The notes beneath the pieces are model-generated. The model searched no databases and was not told where the DNA came from. It worked only from the letters and a program-made list of their open reading frames with translations. Made by a program: the position numbers and the translations under genes. From Oceanobacillus saliphilus (GTDB lineage Bacteria; Bacillota; Bacilli; Bacillales; Amphibacillaceae), in contig NZ_JALCZU010000012.1 of assembly GCF_023522835.1 (NCBI RefSeq), positions 50,383 through 114,382 of the forward strand: a DNA stretch of 64,000 nucleotides. The letters run 5' to 3'. How positions within the stretch are numbered: position 1 is the stretch's first letter; each line of letters starts with the position of its first letter. Below are positions 43,141 through 52,562 of the stretch, in pieces.

Positions 43141-44370
43141 TTAAACAAATTTATTCCGTCCTGCTCCAAAGCCAAATAGCGTTACAAAGCAAGCAACGAT
43201 AATAATTGTTATGATTGGTATGGTCCATGATCCGGTTAGGTCAAAGAGATATCCAATAAATATCGGACCGATTGCTGCGAGGATATAACCTAATGTCTGT
43301 GCCATGCCGGACAGTTGTGCAGCTTGTCTCGCTGTCTGTGTGCGCAAGCCTAAGAAGGCTAATGCCAAAGCGAATTTTCCAGCGAGAGCAATGCCAATCA
43401 GAATGATACTGATGACTGTCAGCGCATAAGATTTTCCGAATAGTAATCCACTATAGCCTCCAATGGAAAAAATGCTTAGAACGAGTACAATCCCTCGTTG
43501 TGATTTGAATTTCTCTGCAATGACAGGGACGAGGAAACTTGCCGGTAATCCGATAAACTGTGCAAAGGATAGCATCCATCCTGCTGTTGCCATGGATACA
43601 CCAGAGTCATGCAGAATCTGCGGCAACCACGATATCGTCACATAAAAGAGAAAGGACTGAAACCCCATGAACAGTGCGATTTGCCATGCGAGAGGCGAAT
43701 GCCAAACATTGCTGTTAATCGTTTGGATAAAGCGGCTTTCTATTTGGTAATCGGTATTTTTCTTTTTGGAAAGATAAATCCAAATTAGTATGCCGATGAT
43801 AGCGGGGGTAACCCAAATAATTAATGCAAATTGCCATCCTAAACCCAATCCACTAGCTAGAGGAACACTTAATCCAGTTGCGGTTGCAGCGATGATTCCC
43901 ATTGCAGTTGAATAAACACTCGTCATCAAGCCAACACGATTCGGGAATTTATCCTTAATTAAACTTGGTAGAAGTACATTTAAGACAGCAATTCCTATTC
44001 CGATTAAAAAAGTTCCTAAAAAAACCATTAGAATTACGGAAACCGAACGAATACTGATTCCAACGAGTAATAAACCCATTCCCATCAACATCGCCCGCTC
44101 GTTTGTCAGGCGATTTCCCAGGCTCGGTGCAACAGGAGACATGACGGCAAATGCAATTAAAGGGAGACTTGTAAGTAAACCAGCACTCCAATTTGCTAAA
44201 CCCAGATCATCCCGAATGATGGCGATAAGCGGGCCAACGGAAGTAATCGCTGGCCTTAAATTAAATGCAATGATAATGACGCCAATAAATAATAAGATTT
44301 GATCCAGCTTTCTACCTTGCTGAGATGCATTGTTCAATTCCACGTTAGTTAACTCCTTTTCCACTGCCAT
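43141..44370 (-). CDS. MFS transporter, CynX/NimT family
   Basis: 409 residues from ATG 44370; a TTG at 44391 is an alternative with a poorly placed AAAGGTG. Twelve membrane helices. IIIAFNLRPAITSVGPLIAI in helix 1 is the family signature (FNLRxAxTSVGP). SLGNRLTNERAMLMGMG lies in loop 2-3, and GLMTSVYSTAMGIIAATATG in helix 5. CynX-type proteins transport cyanate, nitroimidazoles or other small anions, often as exporters. Substrate unknown here; no partner genes. Confidence 0.87.
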   Translation of the reverse strand: MAVEKELTNVELNNASQQGRKLDQILLFIGVIIIAFNLRPAITSVGPLIAIIRDDLGLANWSAGLLTSLPLIAFAVMSPVAPSLGNRLTNERAMLMGMGLLLVGISIRSVSVILMVFLGTFLIGIGIAVLNVLLPSLIKDKFPNRVGLMTSVYSTAMGIIAATATGLSVPLASGLGLGWQFALIIWVTPAIIGILIWIYLSKKKNTDYQIESRFIQTINSNVWHSPLAWQIALFMGFQSFLFYVTISWLPQILHDSGVSMATAGWMLSFAQFIGLPASFLVPVIAEKFKSQRGIVLVLSIFSIGGYSGLLFGKSYALTVISIILIGIALAGKFALALAFLGLRTQTARQAAQLSGMAQTLGYILAAIGPIFIGYLFDLTGSWTIPIITIIIVACFVTLFGFGAGRNKFV

Positions 44371-44768
44371 ACAGGACCATTTTCTTTCCAACTTGAAATA
44401 TGCACCTTTCTAGTCTTAACATTGTTTTAAATTTCGTTTAATGAAGCACGAGATAATAAAAATTTAGCTCAAATAAATCAACGATACAATTTTATTGGTT
44501 AATAAAATATCTACTATTTACATAAAGTTCACTCCTATTCTATCACAACGGAAAAGCTGATAATGGAATGGGACATTTTCTGTCTTAACGACCTGCAACA
44601 ATAGTAGTCAAAGTGACGGGGAAGAGGTATCGTTTTGCACTCATTTACCTTTACAAATTTAAAAGCATAAGTGAAACATGAGATTATGTAACAGCTTTTC
44701 TGTCCATCTGCTTCATTTTGCGCTAGAATGGATGTGACTTATTAATTACATGGAAAGTTGGCGTTAGA
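44371..44768. other. Intergenic region between divergent genes
   Basis: About 400 AT-rich bases containing the divergent leaders of the CynX-type gene and the HAD gene. No gene, repeat or clear operator is seen. Confidence 0.4.
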
Positions 44769-45548
44769 ATGACGGAAAGAAGTATTATTTTTTTTGATAT
44801 AGACGGAACATTGCTGAATCACGATAAAAAATTGCCTGACTTGACAAAAAAGGCTATTTTTACGTTAAAGGAAGCTGGACATGAGGTGGCAATCGCAACA
44901 GGGCGTGCACCGTTTATGTTTGAGGATTTGCGAAAAGAATTGGATATACATACCTATGTTAGCTACAATGGGCAATATGTTGTACTGAATGACGAGGTTA
45001 TCCATACAAATGGATTAAACCTTTCTTCCCTTGAAAAATTAACTGATGAGGCACTTGAAAATGAGCACCCGGTTGTTTTTATGGATCACGAGGACATGAC
45101 AACGAATGTCCCGGATCATGACTATATTACAGAAAGTATTAGCACGTTAAAAATCGATCGTTTTCCGACACATGATCCGAATTATTATAAAGACCGTGCC
45201 ATCTATCAGACACTCCTTTTCTGTACAGAAGGGGAAGAAAAGCAATATGAAGAAAAGTATAAAGACTTTGATATTATAAGATGGCATCCGGTCGCAGTCG
45301 ATGTGCTGCCGGCCGGGGGCTCGAAAGCTGAAGGGATTGAAAAAATTGTTCAGAAGCTAGGCTTTCCAAGAGAAAGACAATATGCTTTTGGGGATGGCCT
45401 CAATGATCGGGAAATGCTTACGGACATCCATCATAGCGTAGCGATGGGAAATGCAAGTGAGGAAATAAAATCAGTTGCGAAATATGTCACGAAATCCGTA
45501 GATGAGGATGGCTTGTATCATGGACTTAAAATGGTAGGCCTGTTGTAA
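44769..45548 (+). CDS. Cof-type HAD hydrolase (YkrA-like)
   Basis: 259 residues. HAD motif I FFDIDGTLL (Asp10, Asp12), motif II AIATGRAP, motif III GGSKAEGI with Lys, motif IV AFGDGLNDREML. The cap domain lies between motifs II and III, making it class IIB (Cof). NGQYVVLNDEVIHTN and HHSVAMGNASEEIKSVAKYV are typical. Such enzymes dephosphorylate sugar phosphates, FMN or pyridoxal phosphate with relaxed specificity. The ribosome site is weak (GGAAAGTTGG). Transcribed alone, ahead of the GntR gene. Confidence 0.9.
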   Translation: MTERSIIFFDIDGTLLNHDKKLPDLTKKAIFTLKEAGHEVAIATGRAPFMFEDLRKELDIHTYVSYNGQYVVLNDEVIHTNGLNLSSLEKLTDEALENEHPVVFMDHEDMTTNVPDHDYITESISTLKIDRFPTHDPNYYKDRAIYQTLLFCTEGEEKQYEEKYKDFDIIRWHPVAVDVLPAGGSKAEGIEKIVQKLGFPRERQYAFGDGLNDREMLTDIHHSVAMGNASEEIKSVAKYVTKSVDEDGLYHGLKMVGLL

Positions 45549-45642
45549 CGGTTTAGGGGATGTGAGATGAGAATTCAGGTAAAGTCCTTCACACAGGGCT
45601 AAAAAAGCTTCTATTTTGATGAGGAATAGTATAATATTAACT

Positions 45643-45657
45643 ATTATATATTATATA
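45643..45657 (+). promoter_or_regulatory. Candidate GntR operator (15-bp AT element)
   Basis: ATTATATATTATATA, 13 bases before the GntR start. The identical 15 bases occur, in the same orientation relative to the gene, upstream of the SDR gene (47220-47234). Confidence 0.4.
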
Positions 45658-45670
45658 GAAGGTGTAAATA

Positions 45671-46333
45671 GTGGAAAGTTTTAATTTCTCCTCATTAATG
45701 GAAGGTAAAAATTATTCGTTACCTGAACAAATTGCAAATTATATATTATCAAAGATATTTATAGGTGAAGTCCAGCAAGGTAAACGCCTGATTGAATCTG
45801 AAATTGCTAAAGAACTAAATGTTAGTAATATTCCTGTCCGGGAAGCGTTCTATATTTTGCAAAATACTGGGATTATCGAAAGGTTACCAAGAAAAGGGGT
45901 ACGGGTCAAATCGATAACTGAACAAGAAATGAGTGACTATACGGATGCATTAATTGAATTATTTCGGTTAGGAGTCGATTATTCTGCCTCTAAGTGGGAT
46001 GATGAAAAACGTAATCATTTGAAACAGTATTTAAAGGAAGCAAACGAAATGTTACTGGAAAATAATATACTACAATATGTCGTAAAGGTACATCGATTGT
46101 GTGGCTATATATTTGACGTTGCAGAAAATAAGGCATTTATCAAATTTTATTCTGACATAACCTTTATTACTAATGCATATTCCCAAATGATGTGGGGTGA
46201 AGTGGACAAAACAAAAGAGCGTTATATGCATTTGGAAGCATTGGTAGACGCTCTTGTCCATTCCAATTTCGAGCAGGCAAAAGAAGCGTTTGAAATATTG
46301 ACGAGACAATCCTTAAGCCTTAAAATGCCATAA
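45671..46333 (+). CDS. GntR/FadR family transcriptional regulator
   Basis: 220 residues from a GTG after AGAAGGTGTAAATA. N-terminal winged helix: YSLPEQIANYILSKIFIGEV, ESEIAKELNVSNIPVREAFY and IERLPRKGVRV. The C-terminal FCD-like helical sensor (residues ~90-215) includes HRLCGYIFDVAENKAFI with a possible metal-ligand His. FCD regulators respond to small organic acids. It converges on an SDR gene, and both genes have the same 15-bp AT element upstream, so the regulator probably controls itself and the dehydrogenase (inference). Confidence 0.85.
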   Translation: MESFNFSSLMEGKNYSLPEQIANYILSKIFIGEVQQGKRLIESEIAKELNVSNIPVREAFYILQNTGIIERLPRKGVRVKSITEQEMSDYTDALIELFRLGVDYSASKWDDEKRNHLKQYLKEANEMLLENNILQYVVKVHRLCGYIFDVAENKAFIKFYSDITFITNAYSQMMWGEVDKTKERYMHLEALVDALVHSNFEQAKEAFEILTRQSLSLKMP

Positions 46334-46342
46334 ATCAAAACT

Positions 46343-46382
46343 AAAAAGAGAGACAGCGTTATTGCAGCTGTCTCTCTTTTTA
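46343..46382. terminator. Bidirectional terminator between GntR and SDR genes
   Basis: AAAAAGAGAGACAGC / GCTGTCTCTCTTTTT stem between the two convergent stops. Confidence 0.92.
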
Positions 46383-46383
46383 A

Positions 46384-47148
46384 TTAGTTGGCCATTACGC
46401 CGCCATCAACATAAAGGTCAATGCCAGTAATGAATTTAGATTCTTCAGATGCAAGGAATAATGCAGCATTAGCAATATCACTAGGATCTCCAAAATGACC
46501 TAATGGAGTTTTATTTAAATAGTATTGCTTTACTTCCTTCGATTCTTCCGTTTCTAGTGCGGCAGACATCGGTGTGCTGATTTGACCTGGTAAGATAACA
46601 TTGGCTCTGACATTATCTTTTCCATAATCGACAGCGATATTTTTCGTTAAACCGATTAAACCTGCCTTAGCTGCACCGTACCCAGTACCACCTTGTCCAC
46701 CAAGTGTAGCAGCGATAGAAGAAACGGTTACAATGGAACCCCCACCAGCTTTAATCATTTCAGGTATTGCATATTTGCTTCCGAGGAAGGCACCTTTTAA
46801 GTTAATTGCCAGAAGTTTATCCCATTCATCTGGATCATGTTCATGTGCTTTTGCTACAAATGGACCAGCCACTCCGGCAGTGTTTACTAATACATTTACT
46901 TTACCATACGTTTCTACAGAGGTATGAATAGCATTTTCCCATTCTTCCGGGGAAGAAATGTTTAGTTTAATTCCAATCGCATCGCCGCCATCGGCCTTAA
47001 TTTCATCAACTACTTTTGTGAGGCCTTCTACGTTCATATCAGCTCCAACTACTTTAGCGCCTTCTTTTGCAAATAGACGAGCTTGTGCTGCACCCATACC
47101 ACTACCTGCACCTGTAATAATAGCTACTTTACCTGTTAATCGTCCCAT
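46384..47148 (-). CDS. Short-chain dehydrogenase/reductase
   Basis: 254 residues, classical SDR. NAD(P) loop TGAGSGMG (12-19). Asp37 after the second strand (VVGADMN) favours NAD(H). NTAG at 89-92, Asn116, Ser143/Ser144, Tyr157 and Lys161 (TGYGAAKAG) form the active site. C-terminal FITGIDLYVDGGVMAN. Close in type to glucose 1-dehydrogenase and cyclohexanol/3-hydroxyacyl dehydrogenases; substrate open. GGGGGATTTAG precedes the ATG. Likely regulated by the convergent GntR protein. Confidence 0.92.
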   Translation of the reverse strand: MGRLTGKVAIITGAGSGMGAAQARLFAKEGAKVVGADMNVEGLTKVVDEIKADGGDAIGIKLNISSPEEWENAIHTSVETYGKVNVLVNTAGVAGPFVAKAHEHDPDEWDKLLAINLKGAFLGSKYAIPEMIKAGGGSIVTVSSIAATLGGQGGTGYGAAKAGLIGLTKNIAVDYGKDNVRANVILPGQISTPMSAALETEESKEVKQYYLNKTPLGHFGDPSDIANAALFLASEESKFITGIDLYVDGGVMAN

Positions 47149-47219
47149 TCTAAATCCCCCTTGATTTTTATGATGTCTTAAACAAAATAAAATTTTTTCT
47201 ATTTCATTTAAATATATTA

Positions 47220-47234
47220 TATATAATATATAAT
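47220..47234 (-). promoter_or_regulatory. Candidate GntR operator upstream of the SDR gene
   Basis: Minus strand ATTATATATTATATA, the same 15 bases as 45643-45657, 72 bases before the SDR start. AT-rich, so chance identity is possible. Confidence 0.4.
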
Positions 47235-47393
47235 TATAAGTCTATGAAATTGCTTGTTATGCTAGAATGCAAAGCTCTTCCAAAATATAAGTAGGACAAA
47301 ATCTAGGGGTATAGACAGTTTTTTATCTTATATTTGAAGGAATTCAACAAAAAGGGTAGGCTATAACTAGAAATAATATTGGGAGTGATCAGC

Positions 47394-47870
47394 ATGTATC
47401 GTAAAGTAGAAGACTTTTTAGAGGATTGGGCCCATTCTGCAAAAGGTACCATCCAGGTTTTGGAATCTTTGACAGATGATAAATTAGATCAAGCTATCGT
47501 TGAGGGACATAGTACACTCGGTTGGCTTGGCTGGCACATTACGACAAGCACGGCCTTTTTTGCTGGTTTGGTAGGACTTGATGTAACCGTTCCTTCAGAA
47601 GAATCTGTACCAAAGAAAGCAGCGGTAATTCCAGAAACCTATAAAGAGATTTCTGAAAAACTGGTTCAAGAGATCAAGGAGAAGCTGACAGATGAAAAAA
47701 TGGTGGAGGAAGTGGATCAATTCGGCAGGCTAACCCCCCGTGGCGCAATTTTAAGAGACGTAATTCTCCATCAAACACATCATCGCGGGCAGATGACAGT
47801 TCTATTACGTCAGGCAGGCTTGCATGTTCCAGGGGTAATGGGACCAACGAAAGAGCAGGGCGGTTACTGA
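47394..47870 (+). CDS. DinB family metal-dependent protein
   Basis: 158 residues from the ATG after GGGAGTGATCAGC; the reading from 47379 is upstream of the ribosome site. Four-helix DinB/YfiT-type bundle with the expected three metal His: GWLGWHITTS (helix 2) and ILHQTHHRGQM (helix 4). It ends ARxAGLHVPGVMGPTKE-like, as in Bacillus DinB members that use bacillithiol as cofactor. Specific reaction unknown; family members include thiol transferases. Confidence 0.87.
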   Translation: MYRKVEDFLEDWAHSAKGTIQVLESLTDDKLDQAIVEGHSTLGWLGWHITTSTAFFAGLVGLDVTVPSEESVPKKAAVIPETYKEISEKLVQEIKEKLTDEKMVEEVDQFGRLTPRGAILRDVILHQTHHRGQMTVLLRQAGLHVPGVMGPTKEQGGY

Positions 47871-47893
47871 TTTCTGTTATCCTGAAGAAAAGG

Positions 47894-47920
47894 AAGCTTA
47901 GTCTTAGGACTGGGCTTTTT
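47894..47920 (+). terminator. Terminator of the DinB gene
   Basis: AAGCTTAGTC / GACTGGGCTT stem (G-U pairs) followed by TTT. Confidence 0.65.
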
Positions 47921-48324
47921 ATATGGGGTCAGCCTTGGGAAATGAAAGAAATAAATAGAATGGAAAAGAAAAAATCTGGTTGTTAAGAAAGTGATTGGAA
48001 GAATATAGTGTAACGTAGTTTGGTAAATGTTTTAAAAATAAACATGGGGAGTATGAAAAATTTTACTATTGAGTGATCATACGTCAAAAATGGATGACTT
48101 GAAGTATATGATGGAAAGAGCTAGTGGTAAAACAGAACTGCAGATGGTTATTAATAAACTGTAGTTCGAGAAAATGAGCAGTCCTTGAATCAAACGACAA
48201 AATGACGTGGATGGAACACGTCATTTTGTTTGTTTAATGGGAAAGGGGTAATTCTCCATAACGTCTCCTATTTGCAAAGTTAAGATCAAATCTATGTGGA
48301 AATCCATAAAATACTCGCCTAACA
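47921..48324. other. Intergenic region with a small unsupported frame and a hairpin
   Basis: A 26-codon reading near 48090 (MDDLKYMMERASGKTELQMV) may be a decayed fragment. The inverted repeat ACAAAATGACGTG / CACGTCATTTTGT at 48197-48230 is a good terminator-like stem. Nothing else is seen. Confidence 0.4.
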
Positions 48325-49155
48325 CTACAATGCTTCCGCTCCATGAGCAGCTTTCTCATAGTGCTTGTATAACGAATGAAATTTTCCGGAATAATTCTTA
48401 TGCCACGGTTTCTTTTTACCGCAAAAATGAATAATCGATGTATTTTTAATGACATAGTTCATATCGACTTTATTTTTGCTGGTCAATTTATAGAAGTGGT
48501 AAAACCGTGCATCATAATTAAAGAAAATTTCATCGATGTTTTGGATATGTTTCGAGTAAAGTCCATTCAAGATATCCTGATCAGGTAAAATAAGTTTTTT
48601 CTTATTATCCTCCACAAAAGTAAAAATTTCCTGCTCGTTAATTTTTTCACGCTGAAGCTTTAGATTCATTAAAAGCACACCTGAATTGTAATAAGCTTCG
48701 ATTTCATATTCCTTCAATCGAAGCTTATTGATTTCTTTTACAGATGCTCGGTCATGATAGGCTGCAGCAAAAAGCTTATTTCCTAAATCTATATCATATA
48801 ATCTCCGAATGTCATTAATGATCATAATATCTGGATCAAGATATAAAATTCGATCTAAATCAGAAGGTAAAAACTTGAATGCCAACAGTCGGTAATACAT
48901 TTCTTTAGAGTAGTGTTTCACGACGGGAGCGTCAGCGAAATAGTCTCTTTTTATAGTGATTTCGTTTAATTGATGACCATTTTCTTCTACATATTCCTTT
49001 ATTGTAGAAAGCTCTTCCTCTTTTAAACTTGAATGCAGGAGATAAATGGAGAAAGCTTCATTCTCGTGATTCATAAACAATGATTTTAGCATTACTTTCA
49101 GTGGATTTATGTAATTCGAATTTAATGTGACTAGAATATTCATATGTGTCTTCAT
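48325..49155 (-). CDS. Glycosyltransferase family 8
   Basis: 276 residues. ATG after GAAAGGAACTCT. GT-A fold: starts NILVTLNSNYINPLKVMLKS, DxD motif in RILYLDPDIMIINDI (metal and UDP-sugar binding), AYYNSGVLLMNL and the C-terminal His motif IIHFCGKKKPWHKNY. GT8 enzymes of Gram-positives are retaining galactosyl- or glucosyltransferases acting on LPS-like, capsule or teichoic polymers; acceptor unknown. No other envelope genes adjoin. Confidence 0.9.
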   Translation of the reverse strand: MKTHMNILVTLNSNYINPLKVMLKSLFMNHENEAFSIYLLHSSLKEEELSTIKEYVEENGHQLNEITIKRDYFADAPVVKHYSKEMYYRLLAFKFLPSDLDRILYLDPDIMIINDIRRLYDIDLGNKLFAAAYHDRASVKEINKLRLKEYEIEAYYNSGVLLMNLKLQREKINEQEIFTFVEDNKKKLILPDQDILNGLYSKHIQNIDEIFFNYDARFYHFYKLTSKNKVDMNYVIKNTSIIHFCGKKKPWHKNYSGKFHSLYKHYEKAAHGAEAL

Positions 49156-49569
49156 AGAGTTCCTTTCTACTAATCTTATAGTTACAAATCTTTGATGTCA
49201 TTAAAATTATATCATGAAACAAGGATTGACGAATGTTTAACAGCGTTAATGAATTCAAGGTGCCTGTCACCTAACCTTTCAGCATATTAAAGTAGTGTGG
49301 GACATGTATCGTGCCTAAATACACTCTGATCATCTTTAGTGAAAATGTTTAGAAATAAATGAAGGGCTTTTAATGAATTTTGTCTAAAGGTAATAATGTA
49401 TTTTGATTTAAAAGAAGAACGGGATGAGGAGAGTGATGGTGGAGATGGGGAGAACGAAGATGAATCATAAGATGAAGGATTAATAATTAGTAGAATGATA
49501 GACTTTATTGATTATGAGTGACTACGTCTGGAGAGCTCGTCCCTAAATTTAAAAACAGGAGGAAATGAA
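49156..49569. other. Intergenic region with a truncated family A repeat
   Basis: AAGGTGCCTGTCACCT at 49257-49273 is the family A core on the minus strand without its left arm. A 24-codon acidic reading at 49398 (MYFDLKEERDEESDGGDG) has no ribosome site and is probably not a gene. Confidence 0.5.
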
Positions 49570-50007
49570 GTGATTCATTTTAGTAATAGTTTGGTGATTC
49601 ATGCTAAAGTAGAACATGTTTTTGAATATCTAAAGCTGCCTGAGAACTTTTCAAAATGGAATTATGCAGTGAAAAGCATATCAAAAGTAACTTCAACTGA
49701 AAAAGCAACTCAATCGCTTTACCATTTACATAGAGAAGTAGGTTTACAAGTCTTCGAGGAAATTATCCTGACAGATAATATTCCAAATAGGAAACTATCT
49801 TTTGAAGCTACTGGGAAATTGTTTTCATATAAGGCATCATATGAAATAGCTCCCATTCTTAGAGGAACATCTTTAACGAATACGATGGAACTGGCCTCTT
49901 CCGCAAATCATTTAATGGTTAACCTTTTTAAAAGAAAAATAAAGAAAGAAGTCAATCAAAACTTACTGGTATTGAAAAAGATATTAGAGGAAGATGAACG
50001 GGACTAA
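49570..50007 (+). CDS. SRPBCC family protein
   Basis: 145 residues from a GTG after AACAGGAGGAAATGAA. It opens IHFSNSLVIHAKVEHVFEYL and KLPENFSKWNYAVKSISKV, continues FEEIILTDNIPNRKLSFEAT and ends with a long basic helix (NLFKRKIKKEVNQNLLVLKK). This is the helix-grip fold of the polyketide cyclase/dehydratase-like SRPBCC group. Ligand unknown. Monocistronic, with a terminator at 50035-50068. Confidence 0.8.
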   Translation: MIHFSNSLVIHAKVEHVFEYLKLPENFSKWNYAVKSISKVTSTEKATQSLYHLHREVGLQVFEEIILTDNIPNRKLSFEATGKLFSYKASYEIAPILRGTSLTNTMELASSANHLMVNLFKRKIKKEVNQNLLVLKKILEEDERD

Positions 50008-50034
50008 TTTGAAGCCACTCACAATAATAAATTT

Positions 50035-50068
50035 AAAAAGACCGAGATACATTTTCTCAGGTCTTTTT
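50035..50068 (+). terminator. Terminator
   Basis: AAAAAGACC-GAGA / TTCTC-GGTCTTTTT stem after the SRPBCC gene. Confidence 0.8.
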
Positions 50069-50119
50069 AACAATCTATAGAATAAGTCTAGGCCGTTAAC
50101 ATTTTCATTGCGATGGAAA

Positions 50120-51262
50120 CTAGAATTCAGCTTTCAATAACCTGTTCACCTTTTCCAAATCAAACTTCTCTTTACTTTGTCCCTTACCCCATTCCAGCAT
50201 ATGCCGGTGTTCGGGATGTTCTGGATCTGCCAGGATATTTAGATACCTTTCATAGCCGTGGATGCCACCTACATCTTCAGGGGGTGTGTTACCTTCTCCT
50301 TCCATACATATCGGATAATTTTTATCATAATCATCAATGACTGCTTCGACTTCTATACGGTGGAGCCAATCATCACCAAAATCATAAACGTAATCCATAT
50401 GTTTATATGTTGGAAGATAGGTAGACAGTTGGATTCCCTTTTCTAGCTTCACGGGGATATCATTTTTATAGTCTAACGTCTCTTCTTGGGAAACAAGATT
50501 TAGAATGAGTTTCTTTTTCTCATGACCAAAGGAAGGATAGTTCGTGGACCATCCGCTGTCTGTTGCATCCGTAGTTTGATCATCATAAATATAGAATTCA
50601 TGCAAATGGTAATCTTCCCAGTCAAAAGCAATTTGCAGTGTCCGATGTAACTGATGAAAAGTGAAGCGAAGCGGAACCGTCAGCTTACGTAATACATGGC
50701 CGCGTTCTAAATTTAATTTCACATGAAGTCTTACTGCTTTCGTTTGTAAGACAGGTTGACCTGCGAATTCCTCAAGGTTGACATATAATTGCTGATTAGG
50801 ATAAATATAATTATTTTTGCCATTCGTAATTAAATAGCGGCTTGCTTTCTTGTTAAACGTTAGTTGTTCAACATGATCATCATCCAATAAGTCATTCCAA
50901 ATATAGATTGTTTCACAAGATTTATTCATTCTGGCTACAGATGTCTTATCTTTTGTTTTCGCAAACGTGAAATCCGGGGCGTGCTGGATATATTGTTCGA
51001 TGACTTCTTCCTTAATCCCTTCTGCCAGGAACGTTTTTTGGATGCTTTCTAAAATAAGTGTATCAAGTTTCTTTACATGCTTTGCTGTTACTCCATATAA
51101 AGTAATAACATAGCGATTATTATCATTTACCAATACAATTGCTTTTCTGCGGTTTATGGTCATTAAATTGGCATGCCAGGAGAAAAGAGGATCTTCTTCC
51201 TGCTGGGATATAGGATTTACTTTTAAATAATCCAGTAGTTTTTTTGTACATTGGATAAGCAT
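50120..51262 (-). CDS. Plasmid pRiA4b ORF-3-like family protein
   Basis: 380 residues. The C-terminal ~200 residues carry the pRiA4b ORF-3 signatures: VKLNLERGHVLRKLTVP, TFHQLHRTLQIAFDWEDYHL with HEFYIYD, YDFGDDWLHRIEVE and CMEGEGNTPPEDVGGIHGYE. The N-terminal ~170 residues form a separate domain (LFSWHANLMTINRRKAIVLV, NRYVITLYGV) that is often joined to it in Firmicutes. The family is a passenger of IS1096-type and plasmid elements and has no known activity. No transposase is near. Single gene. Confidence 0.85.
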   Translation of the reverse strand: MLIQCTKKLLDYLKVNPISQQEEDPLFSWHANLMTINRRKAIVLVNDNNRYVITLYGVTAKHVKKLDTLILESIQKTFLAEGIKEEVIEQYIQHAPDFTFAKTKDKTSVARMNKSCETIYIWNDLLDDDHVEQLTFNKKASRYLITNGKNNYIYPNQQLYVNLEEFAGQPVLQTKAVRLHVKLNLERGHVLRKLTVPLRFTFHQLHRTLQIAFDWEDYHLHEFYIYDDQTTDATDSGWSTNYPSFGHEKKKLILNLVSQEETLDYKNDIPVKLEKGIQLSTYLPTYKHMDYVYDFGDDWLHRIEVEAVIDDYDKNYPICMEGEGNTPPEDVGGIHGYERYLNILADPEHPEHRHMLEWGKGQSKEKFDLEKVNRLLKAEF

Positions 51263-51492
51263 GGGTTTAACTCCTTATTATTAATTATAGGCAACGCTCT
51301 AGTCAGTTTAACAGGATTATATCATTTTGTTTTATCGTTTAATAACAAAATGTGGAAAGAGGCAGAGTTGGATTGCAGTCAGGGGGGCTACAATGTAATC
51401 CGCATTTTTAGTAATGTTCATAACTTCTGTGATTGAGATCAACCTTTTTGGATGAAGAAAAAGCAATCACCCAATGGCGATTGCTTCATTCA

Positions 51493-52182
51493 CTATTCAT
51501 ATATATCCGTCATCCAGTCAACAATGTTCGTATGCTTTTCCTCCCGCAGCTGTTCCACATTATGGTGACCGATAACAGAACCATCTTTAATCGCAATCAC
51601 TTCATCCAGGACATTTTCCAATTCTCGGATTTCATGTGTTGTAATCAGCACAAGCTGTTTTTCCAGGTCAATAAAGGAGATCAGACCTCTTACAATGGAA
51701 TTTCGGACCATTGGATCAAGACCGGATAATGGTTCATCCATCAAGATTACGGGTACATGTCGCGATAAGGATAGGACAATTTTTAGCCGGCCACGATTTC
51801 CTTTTGATAAATATTTCAGCTTGTCATATGGGTTGAGTTTCATGAATTTCAAAATTTCATAGGCTTTTTCCTCATCAAAATCCTCAAATTGACTTGCGTA
51901 AAATGCGATGGATTGTTTGACAGTAAAAAAACGATAATACTCATCCAGTTCTGACAGATAAGAAACAGACCGAGCAATTTTTCGATTTACTTTTTCCCCA
52001 TTTACCTTGATTTCACCTTTTGTAGGATGGTTAAGCCCTGCGATTAGCTTGAGAGTGGTTGATTTTCCACTGCCGTTTTCTCCAACAAGACCAATCAATT
52101 TTCCGGGTGTCAGCTCTAAATTGACTTGGTCCAATGCTTTTTTTGTTCCATATCTTTTCGTTACATCCTTTAACGTTATCAT
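51493..52182 (-). CDS. ABC transporter ATP-binding protein (YtrB-type)
   Basis: 229 residues. Walker A GENGSGKSTT, Q-loop replaced by SELDEYYRFFTV, signature LSKGNRGRLKIVLS (a degenerate LSGGQ), Walker B VILMDEPLSGLDP, H-loop ITTHE. It ends soon after the ATPase core. Third gene of the permease-GntR-ATPase operon; its ATG overlaps the GntR stop (ATGA). YtrB-like exporters respond to cell-wall antibiotics in Bacillus, which is inference here. Confidence 0.9.
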   Translation of the reverse strand: MITLKDVTKRYGTKKALDQVNLELTPGKLIGLVGENGSGKSTTLKLIAGLNHPTKGEIKVNGEKVNRKIARSVSYLSELDEYYRFFTVKQSIAFYASQFEDFDEEKAYEILKFMKLNPYDKLKYLSKGNRGRLKIVLSLSRHVPVILMDEPLSGLDPMVRNSIVRGLISFIDLEKQLVLITTHEIRELENVLDEVIAIKDGSVIGHHNVEQLREEKHTNIVDWMTDIYE

Positions 52183-52559
52183 GCATTTGTCTCTCCCTTC
52201 TCATGTAGATAGTTCGTTAATCCGTTCTGTATTTCATCATCCGAATATCCCATTTCCTGCATTTCGCGGACGAAATCAGAAATCGCTTTTATTTTCATCT
52301 CTTCACGTAAGGAATCAAGGACGGATTGATCTTCGGTTACAAATGTTCCTTGTCCGCGTCTCGTTTCAACAATTTGCATGCTTTCCAATTCACGATAGGT
52401 CCGCTGCACTGTGTTCGGATTTACGCTTACATCTAGTCCGGTTTCCCGAACAGATGGTAGCTTATCGCCAGGAGATAACTCTCCACGTATGATTTGTCTT
52501 TTCATCCTCTCAGCTAATTGTTGATAAATAGGCTGAGAGGATTGGAATATATCTGACAT
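52179..52559 (-). CDS. GntR family regulator, YtrA subfamily
   Basis: 126 residues from the ATG after GAGGTGTAGTTG. Winged helix: PIYQQLAERMKRQIIRGELS, PGDKLPSVRETGLDVSVNPN, TVQRTYRELESMQIVETRRG and QGTFV. The short C-terminus (~50 residues, helical, MQEMGYSDDEIQNGL) is typical of YtrA, which lacks a full effector domain. The operon starts behind a perfect 14+14 bp palindrome with AGTGTACTA half-sites, the YtrA type of operator, so the operon is very probably autorepressed. Confidence 0.92.
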   Translation of the reverse strand: MSDIFQSSQPIYQQLAERMKRQIIRGELSPGDKLPSVRETGLDVSVNPNTVQRTYRELESMQIVETRRGQGTFVTEDQSVLDSLREEMKIKAISDFVREMQEMGYSDDEIQNGLTNYLHEKGETNA

Positions 52560-52562
52560 CAA

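Noticed and set aside
50120-51262. Mobile element around the pRiA4b ORF-3 gene
   Set aside because: The family name refers to plasmid and IS1096 passengers, but no transposase, inverted ends or direct repeats flank this copy.
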